Below are positions 8,408 to 17,511 of a DNA stretch of 64,000 bases, one piece after another. The position numbers and the translations under genes were made by a program. Within the stretch, counting starts at the first letter, position 1, and the number at the start of each line of letters is the position of its first letter. Below the pieces are notes generated by a model. It was given only the letters and a program-made list of their open reading frames with translations. It did not search any database and was not told where the DNA came from. This DNA comes from Pseudomonadales bacterium. GTDB lineage: Bacteria > Pseudomonadota > Gammaproteobacteria > Pseudomonadales > Azotimanducaceae. The DNA lies in NCBI GenBank assembly GCA_019090615.1, contig JAHRVQ010000012.1:124001-188000 (forward strand), read 5' to 3'.

Positions 8408-10012
8408 TTGGCAGAAGATATTGTAGATGTACTCATTGTCGGCGCTGGCGCCTCTGGTGCGGCTGTGGCCTACAGCCTGGCAGATACGCGAATGCGTATT
8501 CTTTGCCTGGAACAAGGTGACTGGATGAATTCCAGTGAATATCCAAGCACAAAAATGGACTGGGAAGCACGACAGTTTAAAGAATATAATATCGATCCAA
8601 ATATCCGCTCAAACTCAGCGGATTATCCCATCAATAATGATGAGTCACCTATTTCCGTAGTTAATTTTAATGGTGTTGGTGGCAGCACCATTCTCTATGG
8701 CGCGCATTTTCCGCGTCTACACCCATCAGACTTCAAAGTTAAATCCCTCGATGGTGTAGCCGATGACTGGCCGGTCGACTATGACCTGCTTGAACCCTAT
8801 TTCGCCCACAACGACCGCATGATGGGTGTATCTGGGCTTGCCGGCGATCCAGCCTATCCACCCAAGCAACCACCTCTACCGCCCATTCCTCTAGGCCTGG
8901 TGGGAGAAACCATGGCCCGAGGGTATAACCAACTCGGCTGGCACTGGTGGCCATCTGATAGCGCAATAATCTCCGAAGCCTATGAAGGCCGAGACAAATG
9001 TCTAAACCTTGGCCCCTGTATGTCTGGCTGCGCTCAAGGCGCCAAATCCAGTACCGATATCAACTACTGGCCTGCGGCCATTCGCGCCGGGGTAGAACTT
9101 AAAACTCGCTGCCGAGTCAGAGAAGTTACGCTCAACGAGCAGGGTATGGCTAACGGTGTTATCTACTATGATGAAGATGGTCTGGAACAATTCCAGCGAG
9201 CAGAAGTTGTGATCATGGCCTGCAATGGCGTTGGCACGCCCAGAATCCTGTTAAACTCCCAGTCAAATCTATTCCCTGAGGGTATTGCCAACAGTACCGG
9301 TCTGGTGGGAAAAAATTTAATGTTCCACCCGGTTGGTTTTGTTCAGGGACTATTTGACGAAGACCTGCAAAGCCACAAGGGCCCACAGGCCTGCTGCATA
9401 TTGAGTAAACAGTTCTACGAAACCGACCCTCAACGGGACTTTGTACGTGGCTATAATATGCAGGTTAGTCGTGGTGCAGGCCCTGTTGGCACCGCGCTGC
9501 AAGGTTATGCCAGCGGCAACATTCCCTGGGGCAGCAAGCATCACGCAGCTTTTAAAAAACGCTTTGACCATGTCGCAGCACTGGCCATTCTTTGCGAAGA
9601 TTTGCCTGAGTTGCATAACCAGGTAACCCTTGACCCGGAACTGGTTGACGCTGACGGCATACCAGCCCCAAAAATCAACTATCAGATAAGCGAAAATACG
9701 CAAAAAATGCTCAAGCACGGCCTTGCCCGGGGCGAAGAAGTTATGCGTGCCGCTGGCGCAACAGAAGTCTTCAGTGGCGGACCAGTTCGACCCGCAGGGT
9801 GGCATCTACTCGGTACTGCACGCATGGGCAATGACCCCAAAACTTCAGTAGTCAATAACTGGGGACGATCCCATGATGTCAAAAACCTGTTTATAGTTGA
9901 TGGCAGTATTTTTGTTACCGCTGGCGGCCTGAATCCTACCAGCACCATTCAGGCACTATCGCTCTACATTGCAGATAGTATCAAAAAGAATCTCGCCAAC
10001 CTGTTTGACTAG
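8408..10012 (+). CDS. GMC-family FAD oxidoreductase, gluconate 2-dehydrogenase large-subunit type
   Basis: 534 residues. The FAD-binding GAGASG is at 12-17. A Cys-rich segment (CLNLGPCMSGC) is typical of the membrane or periplasmic gluconate/sorbitol dehydrogenase branch. Catalytic H466 lies in GWHLLGTARMG and N509 in NPTST. It would oxidise an alcohol or sugar-like hydroxyl with FAD. The start is the TTG at 8408, set by a TTGGAG site eight bases upstream; the nearby ATG at 8403 is out of frame and stops at once. The next gene is the small-subunit homologue, supporting a two-subunit dehydrogenase. No signal peptide is seen on either protein and no cytochrome subunit is in the window. Confidence 0.9.
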   Translation: MAEDIVDVLIVGAGASGAAVAYSLADTRMRILCLEQGDWMNSSEYPSTKMDWEARQFKEYNIDPNIRSNSADYPINNDESPISVVNFNGVGGSTILYGAHFPRLHPSDFKVKSLDGVADDWPVDYDLLEPYFAHNDRMMGVSGLAGDPAYPPKQPPLPPIPLGLVGETMARGYNQLGWHWWPSDSAIISEAYEGRDKCLNLGPCMSGCAQGAKSSTDINYWPAAIRAGVELKTRCRVREVTLNEQGMANGVIYYDEDGLEQFQRAEVVIMACNGVGTPRILLNSQSNLFPEGIANSTGLVGKNLMFHPVGFVQGLFDEDLQSHKGPQACCILSKQFYETDPQRDFVRGYNMQVSRGAGPVGTALQGYASGNIPWGSKHHAAFKKRFDHVAALAILCEDLPELHNQVTLDPELVDADGIPAPKINYQISENTQKMLKHGLARGEEVMRAAGATEVFSGGPVRPAGWHLLGTARMGNDPKTSVVNNWGRSHDVKNLFIVDGSIFVTAGGLNPTSTIQALSLYIADSIKKNLANLFD

Positions 10013-10065
10013 GCGCCTTTAGACCAGAGCATATAGACCAGCATCTATCTGACCAAGGATATATC

Positions 10066-10518
10066 GTGACCAACAACACAGTTATTACCTCCGACAACCC
10101 ATTGAACAATACCCAGCAGAAAAACCTCATAGCTCTACTGGATGTGCTTATTCCTGCCAGCGACGATGAACTAATGCCAAGTGCCGCAGGATTAGACTTC
10201 ATCCCATACTTGCACTTACATTCAGCTGAAACAATCCCCATTTTGCTTCAATTACTGGACCACCTTGAGCCACAATTCTGCACCCTGTCGCCTGCACTTC
10301 GCCAACCAATTGTAGAACAATTGAGCAACACCCAGGCGGCCCAGTTTAGAACCATAGTGATGCAAGTTTTCGCCTGTTATTATCAAACTGAAGCAGCCCA
10401 GAAAGGCATAGGACTGGAGGCAGGAGCGCCATTCCCCAGGGGCAATGATATCGAAGCAGGCGATTTAAGCCTGTTAGATCCGGTGATCGCTGGCGATCAT
10501 GGTTACAGAAAAGCCTGA
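10066..10518 (+). CDS. Gluconate 2-dehydrogenase subunit 3-like protein
   Basis: 150 residues, helical, with the family-like stretch LDVLIPASDDELMPSA near residue 28 and a conserved C-terminal GDHGYRK region. It starts at GTG 10066 with AAGGA upstream; an in-frame stop further upstream excludes an N-terminal extension. Small subunits of this family normally carry a Tat signal that exports the large subunit as well, but there is no twin-arginine stretch here. The complex may therefore stay in the cytoplasm or travel with another protein. It lies 53 bases after its large-subunit partner. Confidence 0.75.
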   Translation: MTNNTVITSDNPLNNTQQKNLIALLDVLIPASDDELMPSAAGLDFIPYLHLHSAETIPILLQLLDHLEPQFCTLSPALRQPIVEQLSNTQAAQFRTIVMQVFACYYQTEAAQKGIGLEAGAPFPRGNDIEAGDLSLLDPVIAGDHGYRKA

Positions 10519-10846
10519 ACTAAAACCATCAAAAATAATATAACGTTGCTAGAGCCAATATTATGACCGCAGGCATCATTGCGGCCAGGTGACAATAGCG
10601 ATAGCCACTAACGTGACACGCAGAACCAGCACCTTGCCAACTGGTCGCGACGAATAAATGACCGTTAAGACCTTCCATTCTCGACTTGATATGACCACCA
10701 TATTATGGCGTTGAGCCTTCAGCGACGAGAGAGCCCTCAAAGCCATATATCAATCTAAGCAGTCGCAATAACTTTGTATAAACGAAACAATTCTTGCCCG
10801 CCATAATTAAATTCAATAGCTATAATTAATTCTCCAGCAGTACGCT
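10519..10846. other. Intergenic stretch without a recognised gene
   Basis: About 330 bases with no convincing ORF, no T-tailed hairpin and no RNA gene. The AT-rich right part (about 10790-10840) probably holds the promoter of the downstream hybrid kinase. Confidence 0.45.
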
Positions 10847-12703
10847 TTGGCAATTATTTTGAGCAGTCCTAATGCTGAATTTCAATCCACCCAGGATGAT
10901 ATAAACAAATATACAGCAATCGTAACGCTTTGGACTGTCGCCATTGCCTGCGTGATTTTTTGCTTTCGCGCCTGGCAATGGGACATCCCACTGCGGTTCT
11001 TTAGCAATATCAACTGTATATTTTTTTGTAGTCTCGGCGCACTGGTTTTAATGAATCCTGCTTCGACAGAGAAACTGCTGACAACTGGGTTGCAACTTAA
11101 TCATCGTCCAGACGGCAAACAGGCACGAAAATGGTCACTGCTAATGGCTCTGCTAGCGATGTCCATTACTGCCGCAATTGGCGCCTACACCAGCGGCGGG
11201 CTTAGCACTCAGGCAGCCAACTGGGTGCTGATACTGCCCTTAGTCGGCGGTTTAATAGGTGGCCTTAAAATTGCTTACTTCACCATTGGATTCAGCCTGG
11301 CATCCTGCTTTACACTGTATTTACTGGAATATTATTTTGGCCAACCAACAGATCTCACACCGCCTCAGTTTGTGACCTCCCAACAACAACTTCATCAGAG
11401 CGCCCAATTTATCGTAATTTCCATGGTTTCCCTGAGCTTTCTGCGGCAGGTTAAAAAATCACAGCAGTCGCTGATCAAAAACCTCCATCAATTAAAAGCT
11501 GAGGTCAACGCTCGATCATTGGCAGAGGCCTCAGCAGAACAAAGCAATCGTGCCAAAAGTCAGTTTTTAGCTAATATGAGCCATGAGATCAGAACGCCAA
11601 TGAACGGTGTTCTTGGCGTACTAAATATTCTTTCCAGACAACCGCTCTCTGTTGACCAGCAGAAACATGTGAACATTGGCTTAACAAGCTCAAAAAACCT
11701 GCTCAGCCTGATTAACGATATTTTAGATGTATCAAAAATAGAAGCCGGTAAACTGCAAATCGAATTCATCAATTTTGATATCCTGCAACTACTCGATGAT
11801 GTTACACACCACTGGCAAAACCGGCCTGATAAAGCCTTAATGATATTTAGGATTTCCAATCCGGATAATATCCAATGGGTTTCAGGGGACCCAGTTCGAA
11901 TTAGGCAAGTTATTGACAACTTGCTTAGCAATGCCATTAAATTTTGCGCCAGCAAACCCATTAACATCAGTGCCCGCCTGGAATACCAGCACAAAAACTA
12001 CCTGTTCCAATACGAGGTGCATGACGCAGGTATCGGCATCCCCGCCAACAAATTAGATGCATTATTTGAGCCTTTCACCCAGGTAGAAGCATCCACAACA
12101 CGACAATTCGGCGGCACCGGTCTTGGGCTTGCCATTTCAAACAATCTTATGCAACTGATGCAAGGCACACTTAATGTAAAAAGCACTATCAATGTTGGTA
12201 GTACATTTACCCTGACTATGCCTCTAACAACAGCAACTAACCAACCAGAAACATTACCAGATGCTGCTACCATACAAACAAAGATAACCACACCACAGAA
12301 CATCAAAATTCTTTTGGTGGAAGACAACCAGATCAACGTAGAAATTGCCCTGGGGTTACTTGAGCCCCATGCATTCGAAATCGAAATCGCCCGCAATGGC
12401 CGCCTTGCGGTAGACCAGGTGTTCAACAATGATTCATACCAGCTGGTATTGATGGACTGCCAAATGCCGGTTATGGATGGTTACCAGGCAACAAAAACCA
12501 TTCGCGCTAATCCGTTGTATAAATCCCTGCCGATTATCGCTATGACCGCCAATGCTATGTTAGGCGACAGAGAAAAATGTTTACAGGCTGGTATGAGCGA
12601 TTATCTATCTAAACCCATCGACCCTGATTTGTTGGACCAAAAATTATCCCATTGGCTAGGAAATCAGCCAATGGCGTTAACGCCCGACGGCCCCAAGAGT
12701 TGA
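10847..12703 (+). CDS. Membrane hybrid sensor histidine kinase with C-terminal receiver
   Basis: 618 residues. The N-terminal region (about 20-200) has roughly six hydrophobic segments and no recognised extracellular sensor. HisKA follows (H246 in ANMSHEIRTP), then an ATPase domain with DAGIGIP and FGGTGLGL boxes, and a receiver (about 485-605) with phospho-Asp D537 in LVLMDCQMP and a conserved Lys in SKP. The start is uncertain: TTG at 10847 opens the frame but has no good ribosome site, and another TTG lies four codons on. It may sense membrane state or a lipophilic ligand. It is immediately upstream of a class II aldolase-like gene; no output regulator is adjacent. Confidence 0.88.
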   Translation: MAIILSSPNAEFQSTQDDINKYTAIVTLWTVAIACVIFCFRAWQWDIPLRFFSNINCIFFCSLGALVLMNPASTEKLLTTGLQLNHRPDGKQARKWSLLMALLAMSITAAIGAYTSGGLSTQAANWVLILPLVGGLIGGLKIAYFTIGFSLASCFTLYLLEYYFGQPTDLTPPQFVTSQQQLHQSAQFIVISMVSLSFLRQVKKSQQSLIKNLHQLKAEVNARSLAEASAEQSNRAKSQFLANMSHEIRTPMNGVLGVLNILSRQPLSVDQQKHVNIGLTSSKNLLSLINDILDVSKIEAGKLQIEFINFDILQLLDDVTHHWQNRPDKALMIFRISNPDNIQWVSGDPVRIRQVIDNLLSNAIKFCASKPINISARLEYQHKNYLFQYEVHDAGIGIPANKLDALFEPFTQVEASTTRQFGGTGLGLAISNNLMQLMQGTLNVKSTINVGSTFTLTMPLTTATNQPETLPDAATIQTKITTPQNIKILLVEDNQINVEIALGLLEPHAFEIEIARNGRLAVDQVFNNDSYQLVLMDCQMPVMDGYQATKTIRANPLYKSLPIIAMTANAMLGDREKCLQAGMSDYLSKPIDPDLLDQKLSHWLGNQPMALTPDGPKS

Positions 12704-12829
12704 AATTAAATTAAGCTTACTATGCTCTTACTACCATTCAGGCAAAATGTCATGCAGAATGACTCAATGGAGCTGATCCAGGCAATGCGCCTTGCAGTCA
12801 CAATCAGACAGGTAAAATGAGTAACCCTT

Positions 12830-13630
12830 ATGAGTGAAGCAATCATAAACAAAACATCTAATAAGACCTCGAACCAGGAAATTGATGTCAAAAGCCTCGT
12901 TTCAGCCGAAGAATGGGCCGTACGACAGGATTTGGCCGCGGCCTATCGACTGGTGGCCCACTTTGGCTGGGATGATATGGTTTTCACTCACCTGTCTGCA
13001 CGGGTACCAGGCGCTGAAGAACATTTTTTACTCAACCCATTTGGCTACCTGTTTAATGAGGTTACGGCCTCTAATCTGGTGAAAATCGATACTGATGGCA
13101 AAGTTGTACTGGACCATGGACATAATGTAAATGCCGCAGGATTTACCATCCATAGTGCAGTACATATGGCCAGAGATGATGCTCATGCTGTGATGCACTT
13201 ACATACCAATGCCGGGATTGCAGTCTCAAGCATGGATTGTGGTTTCCTGGCCCTCAATCAACATGCCTATTTTGTATACAACGATCTCTCCTATCATGAA
13301 TGGGAAGGTGTTGCCCTTGATCTTGATGAAAGAGAAAGACTAGTGGCTGACCTTGGCAGCAAAAATTTTATGATGTTACGCAATCACGGCACACTGGCAC
13401 TTGGGTCTGATGTCGCCAGCTGTTTTATGCGCTTGTACTATTTTGAACGCGCCTGCCAAATCCAGGTGGACACCCTGGCAGGCGACAAGCCCTATATGGC
13501 GCAGCAAAAAGGCGTCGATAACATGCACAATATGTTGGCCAATAGCAATATTTGGCAAGGCATGGCCGCCACAGGCTGGCCAGCTATGAGAAGACAGGCT
13601 GATCGTCTCGACCCTGGTTACGCCTATTAA
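12830..13630 (+). CDS. Class II aldolase/adducin-family protein
   Basis: 266 residues. Metal-binding histidines are visible in VMHLHT (H123, H125) and LRNHG (H186), the usual zinc ligands of fuculose-phosphate-aldolase-like enzymes. The N-terminal 25 residues are Asn/Ser-rich and poorly conserved-looking. Many members without a sugar-phosphate context act on unknown carbonyl substrates, so only the fold and metal site can be stated. The ATG at 12830 lacks a clear ribosome site. A seven-codon out-of-frame mini-ORF (12817-12837) overlaps this start, which may mean translational coupling or may be chance. Confidence 0.87.
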   Translation: MSEAIINKTSNKTSNQEIDVKSLVSAEEWAVRQDLAAAYRLVAHFGWDDMVFTHLSARVPGAEEHFLLNPFGYLFNEVTASNLVKIDTDGKVVLDHGHNVNAAGFTIHSAVHMARDDAHAVMHLHTNAGIAVSSMDCGFLALNQHAYFVYNDLSYHEWEGVALDLDERERLVADLGSKNFMMLRNHGTLALGSDVASCFMRLYYFERACQIQVDTLAGDKPYMAQQKGVDNMHNMLANSNIWQGMAATGWPAMRRQADRLDPGYAY

Positions 13631-13740
13631 ATAAACTCGACTTGTAATATCTGGACGGATAAAGCCATAAACTTTTGGCATTGCAACCCCTTGGCCCAGT
13701 TAAGAACATTCAAGTCAAGAATAATTCAACATAAATAGCC

Positions 13741-13779
13741 CAGCACTAATTTCCCAGCACTAATTTCCCAGCATAATGG
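13741..13779. repeat. 14-base tandem repeat, two full copies plus a partial
   Basis: CAGCACTAATTTCC occurs at 13741-13754 and 13755-13768, followed by a degenerate partial copy. It lies in the short gap between convergent genes (aldolase-like and hybrid kinase). It resembles the other short intergenic tandem repeats in this window. Confidence 0.85.
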
Positions 13780-13816
13780 TCCGGGAGATTAGTCTGGCAC
13801 AAGCTTAAATATCGCT

Positions 13817-16800
13817 TTATTCACTCGACCGCTGATCAAAGCCAGTCGACCCATTAGTATTCGCTAACCTTAATACCTGGCCTGGCCGTGGTTGATAATG
13901 AACCTCTTCCGCTAGTAATTTATTAATAGACCTCAACAATACCGGCCACTCAATAGGTTTCATACAGACATCATTCATTCCGCATTCAAAATACTCAGTA
14001 ATATTGCCAGCGGAAATATCTGCCGTCACAGCAATAATGGGTATATTGGCCTTCGGACCCCTCATACCACGAATAATTCGCGTAGCTTCCATCCCATCCA
14101 TAGTCGGCATTCTGACATCCATCAATATCAAATCGAAATCGCCGTCCTCCAGACATTTTACACATTCCTGGCCATTTTCAGCCAGCGTAACCTGATGACC
14201 CAGGTCCTCAAGTTCCGCTTCCATAAGATATTGAATAACGATGGTATCTTCAGCTACCAACACTTTAAGAGCACGACGTGATTGCCAATCCAGCACCGGT
14301 TGCTGCATCGAATCCGTATTGGCACGTTGCTGCAGCGTTTTATAAACTACCTGACAGGGTACTGTATACCAGAAACAGCTACCCACACCTTTGGCGCTAT
14401 CCAACCCAATCTGACCACCCATTAATTCCGTTAGCTGCATCGAGATTGACAGCCCAAGCCCAGTCCCACCAAAAGTACGAGATATCGAATTATCCACCTG
14501 GGTAAATTCACCAAATAACCTTTTCTGCGCATCAACATCTAGTCCAATACCCGTATCAGTGACGGCAATCCGTAGCAGTACTTCATTTCGCGGCACCTCA
14601 TTATTATTCAGCGGCGCCTCATTTTGCCGCGGCGCCTCGACTGAACTACTAGCAGCTGCACTATCGAGCTGATCACTATTTTGTCTGTCATAGGAATCAT
14701 CGTGCTGACCGAGCAATGGCCGGGGCTCTGTACTGACACTAATATGAACACTACCCTTGGCAGTAAATTTAAGTGCATTACTTAGCAAATTTGACAATAT
14801 CTGGCCCACACGGGCCGGGTCAGCATATATTTCTTCCGCCAGCGAGTCAGCAAAACTAACATCCAGGGTTAAACCTTTTTCTGTTATCTTCGGCAAAAAT
14901 AAGTGCACCACATCGTTGATCATCGGCCGCAGTGCAAATTCTGACCTGACAATTTTCATCTTGCCGGCGCGCAGTTTGGACTGATCAAGAATTTCATTAA
15001 GAATAGCCATCAGGCTTGTACTAGAAGTTTTAATACTGGTTAACCAATCAAGCTGATTTGGCAACAAGGTACTTTTCCCTAATAATTCCGCCATGCCAAT
15101 AATACCCGCCATAGGGGTACGAATTTCATGGCTCATAGCCGCCAGGAAATCACTTTTTGCAACCACCGCCGCTTCGGCAACTTCTTTAGCCTCAATCAAG
15201 GCACATTCAACACCCTTCCTATCAGTAATATCACTCTGAATCGATATATAACTTACCGGCACACCACCTTCCATAAACGGCACTATAGTGGTATCAACCC
15301 AGTAAATTTCTCCATTTTTTGCTTGATGGGCTATGTCCCCATTCCATACCTGGCCATCCGCTACTGTTTTGAAAATATCAGCAAAAAAATCAGCATCATG
15401 AACATTAGAATGTACAACTTTATGGTTCTTACCAATGACCTCTTCGCGACTGTAGCCACTAATATTAAGGAATTTATCATTGCAAAACGTTACCGCACCA
15501 CGAATGTCCGCAACAACCACAATGGCATGTTGATCCAGGGCAAACTTCTGACTTGCCAGCTCTGCCATCGCCAATTGAACATCTTCTGCGGTAGTAGCAA
15601 GATGCTGGTTAGCGGCCTCAAGCTCCCTGCTGCGCATGGCTAATTGCCGTGCCTGAATACTTTTTTCTTTCAACAGGGTCTGAGTTTTTTCAACCAGCTG
15701 AATATCATGCAGGGCAAATCCGATATTATTAGTGACCTGTTCCAGGTAACTTTGCTGATTTTCAGTAAAACTGACAAAAGAGGCAAGCTCAACCACGCCC
15801 ATCAGCCGGCCTTCATATAAAACTGGCAATAAGATTACATTCAAAGCCGCGCTATCTCCCAGTCCAGAGCCTATTTTCAAATAGTCTGTCGGCAGTTGGG
15901 TTATATGAATAGCCGTACTTTGCCGCGCACACTGCCCCACCAGCCCTTCACCTATGGCAAAGGAGGTGACCGCATGACGCGCATTATATAACGCATAGCT
16001 GCTCAACAACTTAAGTCTGGGTTCGCCGCCATCAGCATCTTCGAGGGTATAAATAACACCCTGCCTGGCATTAACGGCAGTGGCCAGTACTGGCATCAAA
16101 TTGTCCCCAACAGCCACCGCATTGGTCGCACCCTGCAAAATATTGGCCGCTATATTAATTTGGTTTTTAAGCCAGTTCTGCTGCTCCAGCCGCTCAGTTC
16201 GTTCTTTAATCTGTTGTTGCATAATTTCGAGAGAATGACCTAATTTCATCATTTCTTTTGAGCCATGCAGAGCAATGGGAAAATCCAGCGCCTCCTCGCC
16301 AATGCGCCGAGTAACCTCTACCGCTTTGCTAATAGGCCGACAAACTACCCGAACCAGATATAACGCCAACAGAACCAAAAAAATACTGCTAAATATAAAT
16401 AGGCTAATGGTATTTCTCGACAGACTTTCAATTCTATCCTGGTGAGTATCAAACTCAATCGCCAAAAGCCGCTGTTGATCCTCTGACATCTCGTCCAGCT
16501 TACCGGCAATGACGATTCCCACCGGCACAACCAGCTCACCAAATAACTTCACAGAATCATCAAGCGGCTGAATTTCCGCAAACTGTTCAACTTCTGCCTG
16601 AAACCGTCGCAGCTTCTGAAGTTCACTTTTTATAACTTTCAAGCGTTCAACATTTGCGACACTTTGCCAGCTCCCTGAGAGCTGCGTCATGTCTTCAACC
16701 GCTGGATCTATTTCATCTACCCAAACTTTAAGACGTTGACTCTTATAGGTATCATCTTTAAATAGAATCCAGCCCCTTAGGTTCGAACTGGCGTGACTCA

Positions 16801-16978
16801 AACCACTAATGAGCCTTGCCGAAGCCTCAGAAGAAGGAATGCGTAGATCTTTAATCCGAGACGTGGTGTTACTAAGGCTATTAATCTCCGCATGCGTCAC
16901 TACTAGCACCACAATTGATACCAATCCCAACAGCGAAAAAACGGCAGCCAGGATAAAAGCAAAAGGAAGTCGTTGCAT
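13817..16978 (-). CDS. Large hybrid sensor histidine kinase (TM-sensor-TM-HAMP-GAF-PAS-HisKA-HATPase-REC)
   Basis: 1053 residues. TM1 lies at 8-28 and is followed by a helical periplasmic domain to about 188. TM2 lies near 190-211, then HAMP (to about 262), a GAF domain (about 285-425), coiled coil, PAS (about 480-590), HisKA with H617 in AMSHEIRTP, ATPase boxes (LSNALKF, DTGIGL, FGGTGLGL) and a receiver (about 905-1022) with D954 in LILMDVRMP. Between the N box and the G1 box there is an extra low-complexity insert, about 752-798, rich in Asn/Ser/Pro/Glu with a repeated APRQNE/VPRNE pattern. The domain order is that of BarA-like or phototaxis-type global sensors. The ligand is unknown. The ATG at 16978 is preceded by GTGGGAC, a fair site. 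Confidence 0.92.
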   Translation of the reverse strand: MQRLPFAFILAAVFSLLGLVSIVVLVVTHAEINSLSNTTSRIKDLRIPSSEASARLISGLSHASSNLRGWILFKDDTYKSQRLKVWVDEIDPAVEDMTQLSGSWQSVANVERLKVIKSELQKLRRFQAEVEQFAEIQPLDDSVKLFGELVVPVGIVIAGKLDEMSEDQQRLLAIEFDTHQDRIESLSRNTISLFIFSSIFLVLLALYLVRVVCRPISKAVEVTRRIGEEALDFPIALHGSKEMMKLGHSLEIMQQQIKERTERLEQQNWLKNQINIAANILQGATNAVAVGDNLMPVLATAVNARQGVIYTLEDADGGEPRLKLLSSYALYNARHAVTSFAIGEGLVGQCARQSTAIHITQLPTDYLKIGSGLGDSAALNVILLPVLYEGRLMGVVELASFVSFTENQQSYLEQVTNNIGFALHDIQLVEKTQTLLKEKSIQARQLAMRSRELEAANQHLATTAEDVQLAMAELASQKFALDQHAIVVVADIRGAVTFCNDKFLNISGYSREEVIGKNHKVVHSNVHDADFFADIFKTVADGQVWNGDIAHQAKNGEIYWVDTTIVPFMEGGVPVSYISIQSDITDRKGVECALIEAKEVAEAAVVAKSDFLAAMSHEIRTPMAGIIGMAELLGKSTLLPNQLDWLTSIKTSSTSLMAILNEILDQSKLRAGKMKIVRSEFALRPMINDVVHLFLPKITEKGLTLDVSFADSLAEEIYADPARVGQILSNLLSNALKFTAKGSVHISVSTEPRPLLGQHDDSYDRQNSDQLDSAAASSSVEAPRQNEAPLNNNEVPRNEVLLRIAVTDTGIGLDVDAQKRLFGEFTQVDNSISRTFGGTGLGLSISMQLTELMGGQIGLDSAKGVGSCFWYTVPCQVVYKTLQQRANTDSMQQPVLDWQSRRALKVLVAEDTIVIQYLMEAELEDLGHQVTLAENGQECVKCLEDGDFDLILMDVRMPTMDGMEATRIIRGMRGPKANIPIIAVTADISAGNITEYFECGMNDVCMKPIEWPVLLRSINKLLAEEVHYQPRPGQVLRLANTNGSTGFDQRSSE

Positions 16979-17511
16979 TTTTATTGTCCCACATTGATCC
17001 GATCAACACGGTTTTATAAAACACAGAAATTAAACCTTCCAGCACAGGGCACTAAATTTCAATCTAACAAATTAGCTGCCGCATAAATCCGCCTGTCCTG
17101 GGCACAATATCTGTCTGATATACACCGATCGTGCTTCTAGTCTAGTACAAGCCTTACGGGTGTGGTTATAAATAGCCCCGTCCGCCACAACGAAACTCAA
17201 GGCCCGCTAAAATCCATGAAACTATTCCGGCCTGACTGTTCCAACAGTTCATTTCAGGATCATTAGAAAAATGCGTCACAGTACCGCTACAGGGAAACCT
17301 GAACTGAAACTGAACGCAACCTTAATCACACCAGAACCCGATTATTACCAACACCCTCGAACCTCATCAATTGTGTCGGTTTTTTTTACACTTTTGACAT
17401 AGACCAAACAAGAAGTCGCTACAGCCCTTTATCGATAGCGGCTTATTTTTTTGGCATAATAATTGCGTTTATTAAATCGATGCGATTTCGCGATAAAAAA
17501 AAGGAAACACT
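16979..17511. other. Divergent intergenic region upstream of a kinase and a PEP-CTERM gene
   Basis: About 530 bases between divergent genes. It contains a sigma-54-like promoter near its right end (17452-17466, separate entry) and the ribosome site AAAGGAAA for the gene at 17512. Otherwise I see no ORF or RNA gene. Confidence 0.5.
17452..17467 (+). promoter_or_regulatory. Probable sigma-54 (-24/-12) promoter of the PEP-CTERM gene
   Basis: TGGCATAATAATTGCG matches the sigma-54 consensus TGGCAC-N5-TTGC at all but one position, with GG at 17453-17454 and GC at 17465-17466, exactly 12 bases apart. Transcription would begin near 17478, leaving a 34-base leader that carries the ribosome site. PEP-CTERM genes in other bacteria are known to be driven by RpoN with PrsK/PrsR, so the site fits the gene. 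Activator sites were not identified. Confidence 0.65.

Noticed and set aside
8403-8426. ATG start of the GMC oxidoreductase
   Set aside because: This ATG is out of frame and meets a stop after seven codons; TTG at 8408 is in frame with a good ribosome site.
11560-12429. Two long antisense frames opposite the hybrid kinase
   Set aside because: The plus-strand frame has full kinase and receiver motifs; the antisense products match nothing.
15128-15643. 171-codon plus-strand frame inside the large hybrid kinase
   Set aside because: The minus-strand frame encodes clear PAS and HisKA domains; this is a shadow.
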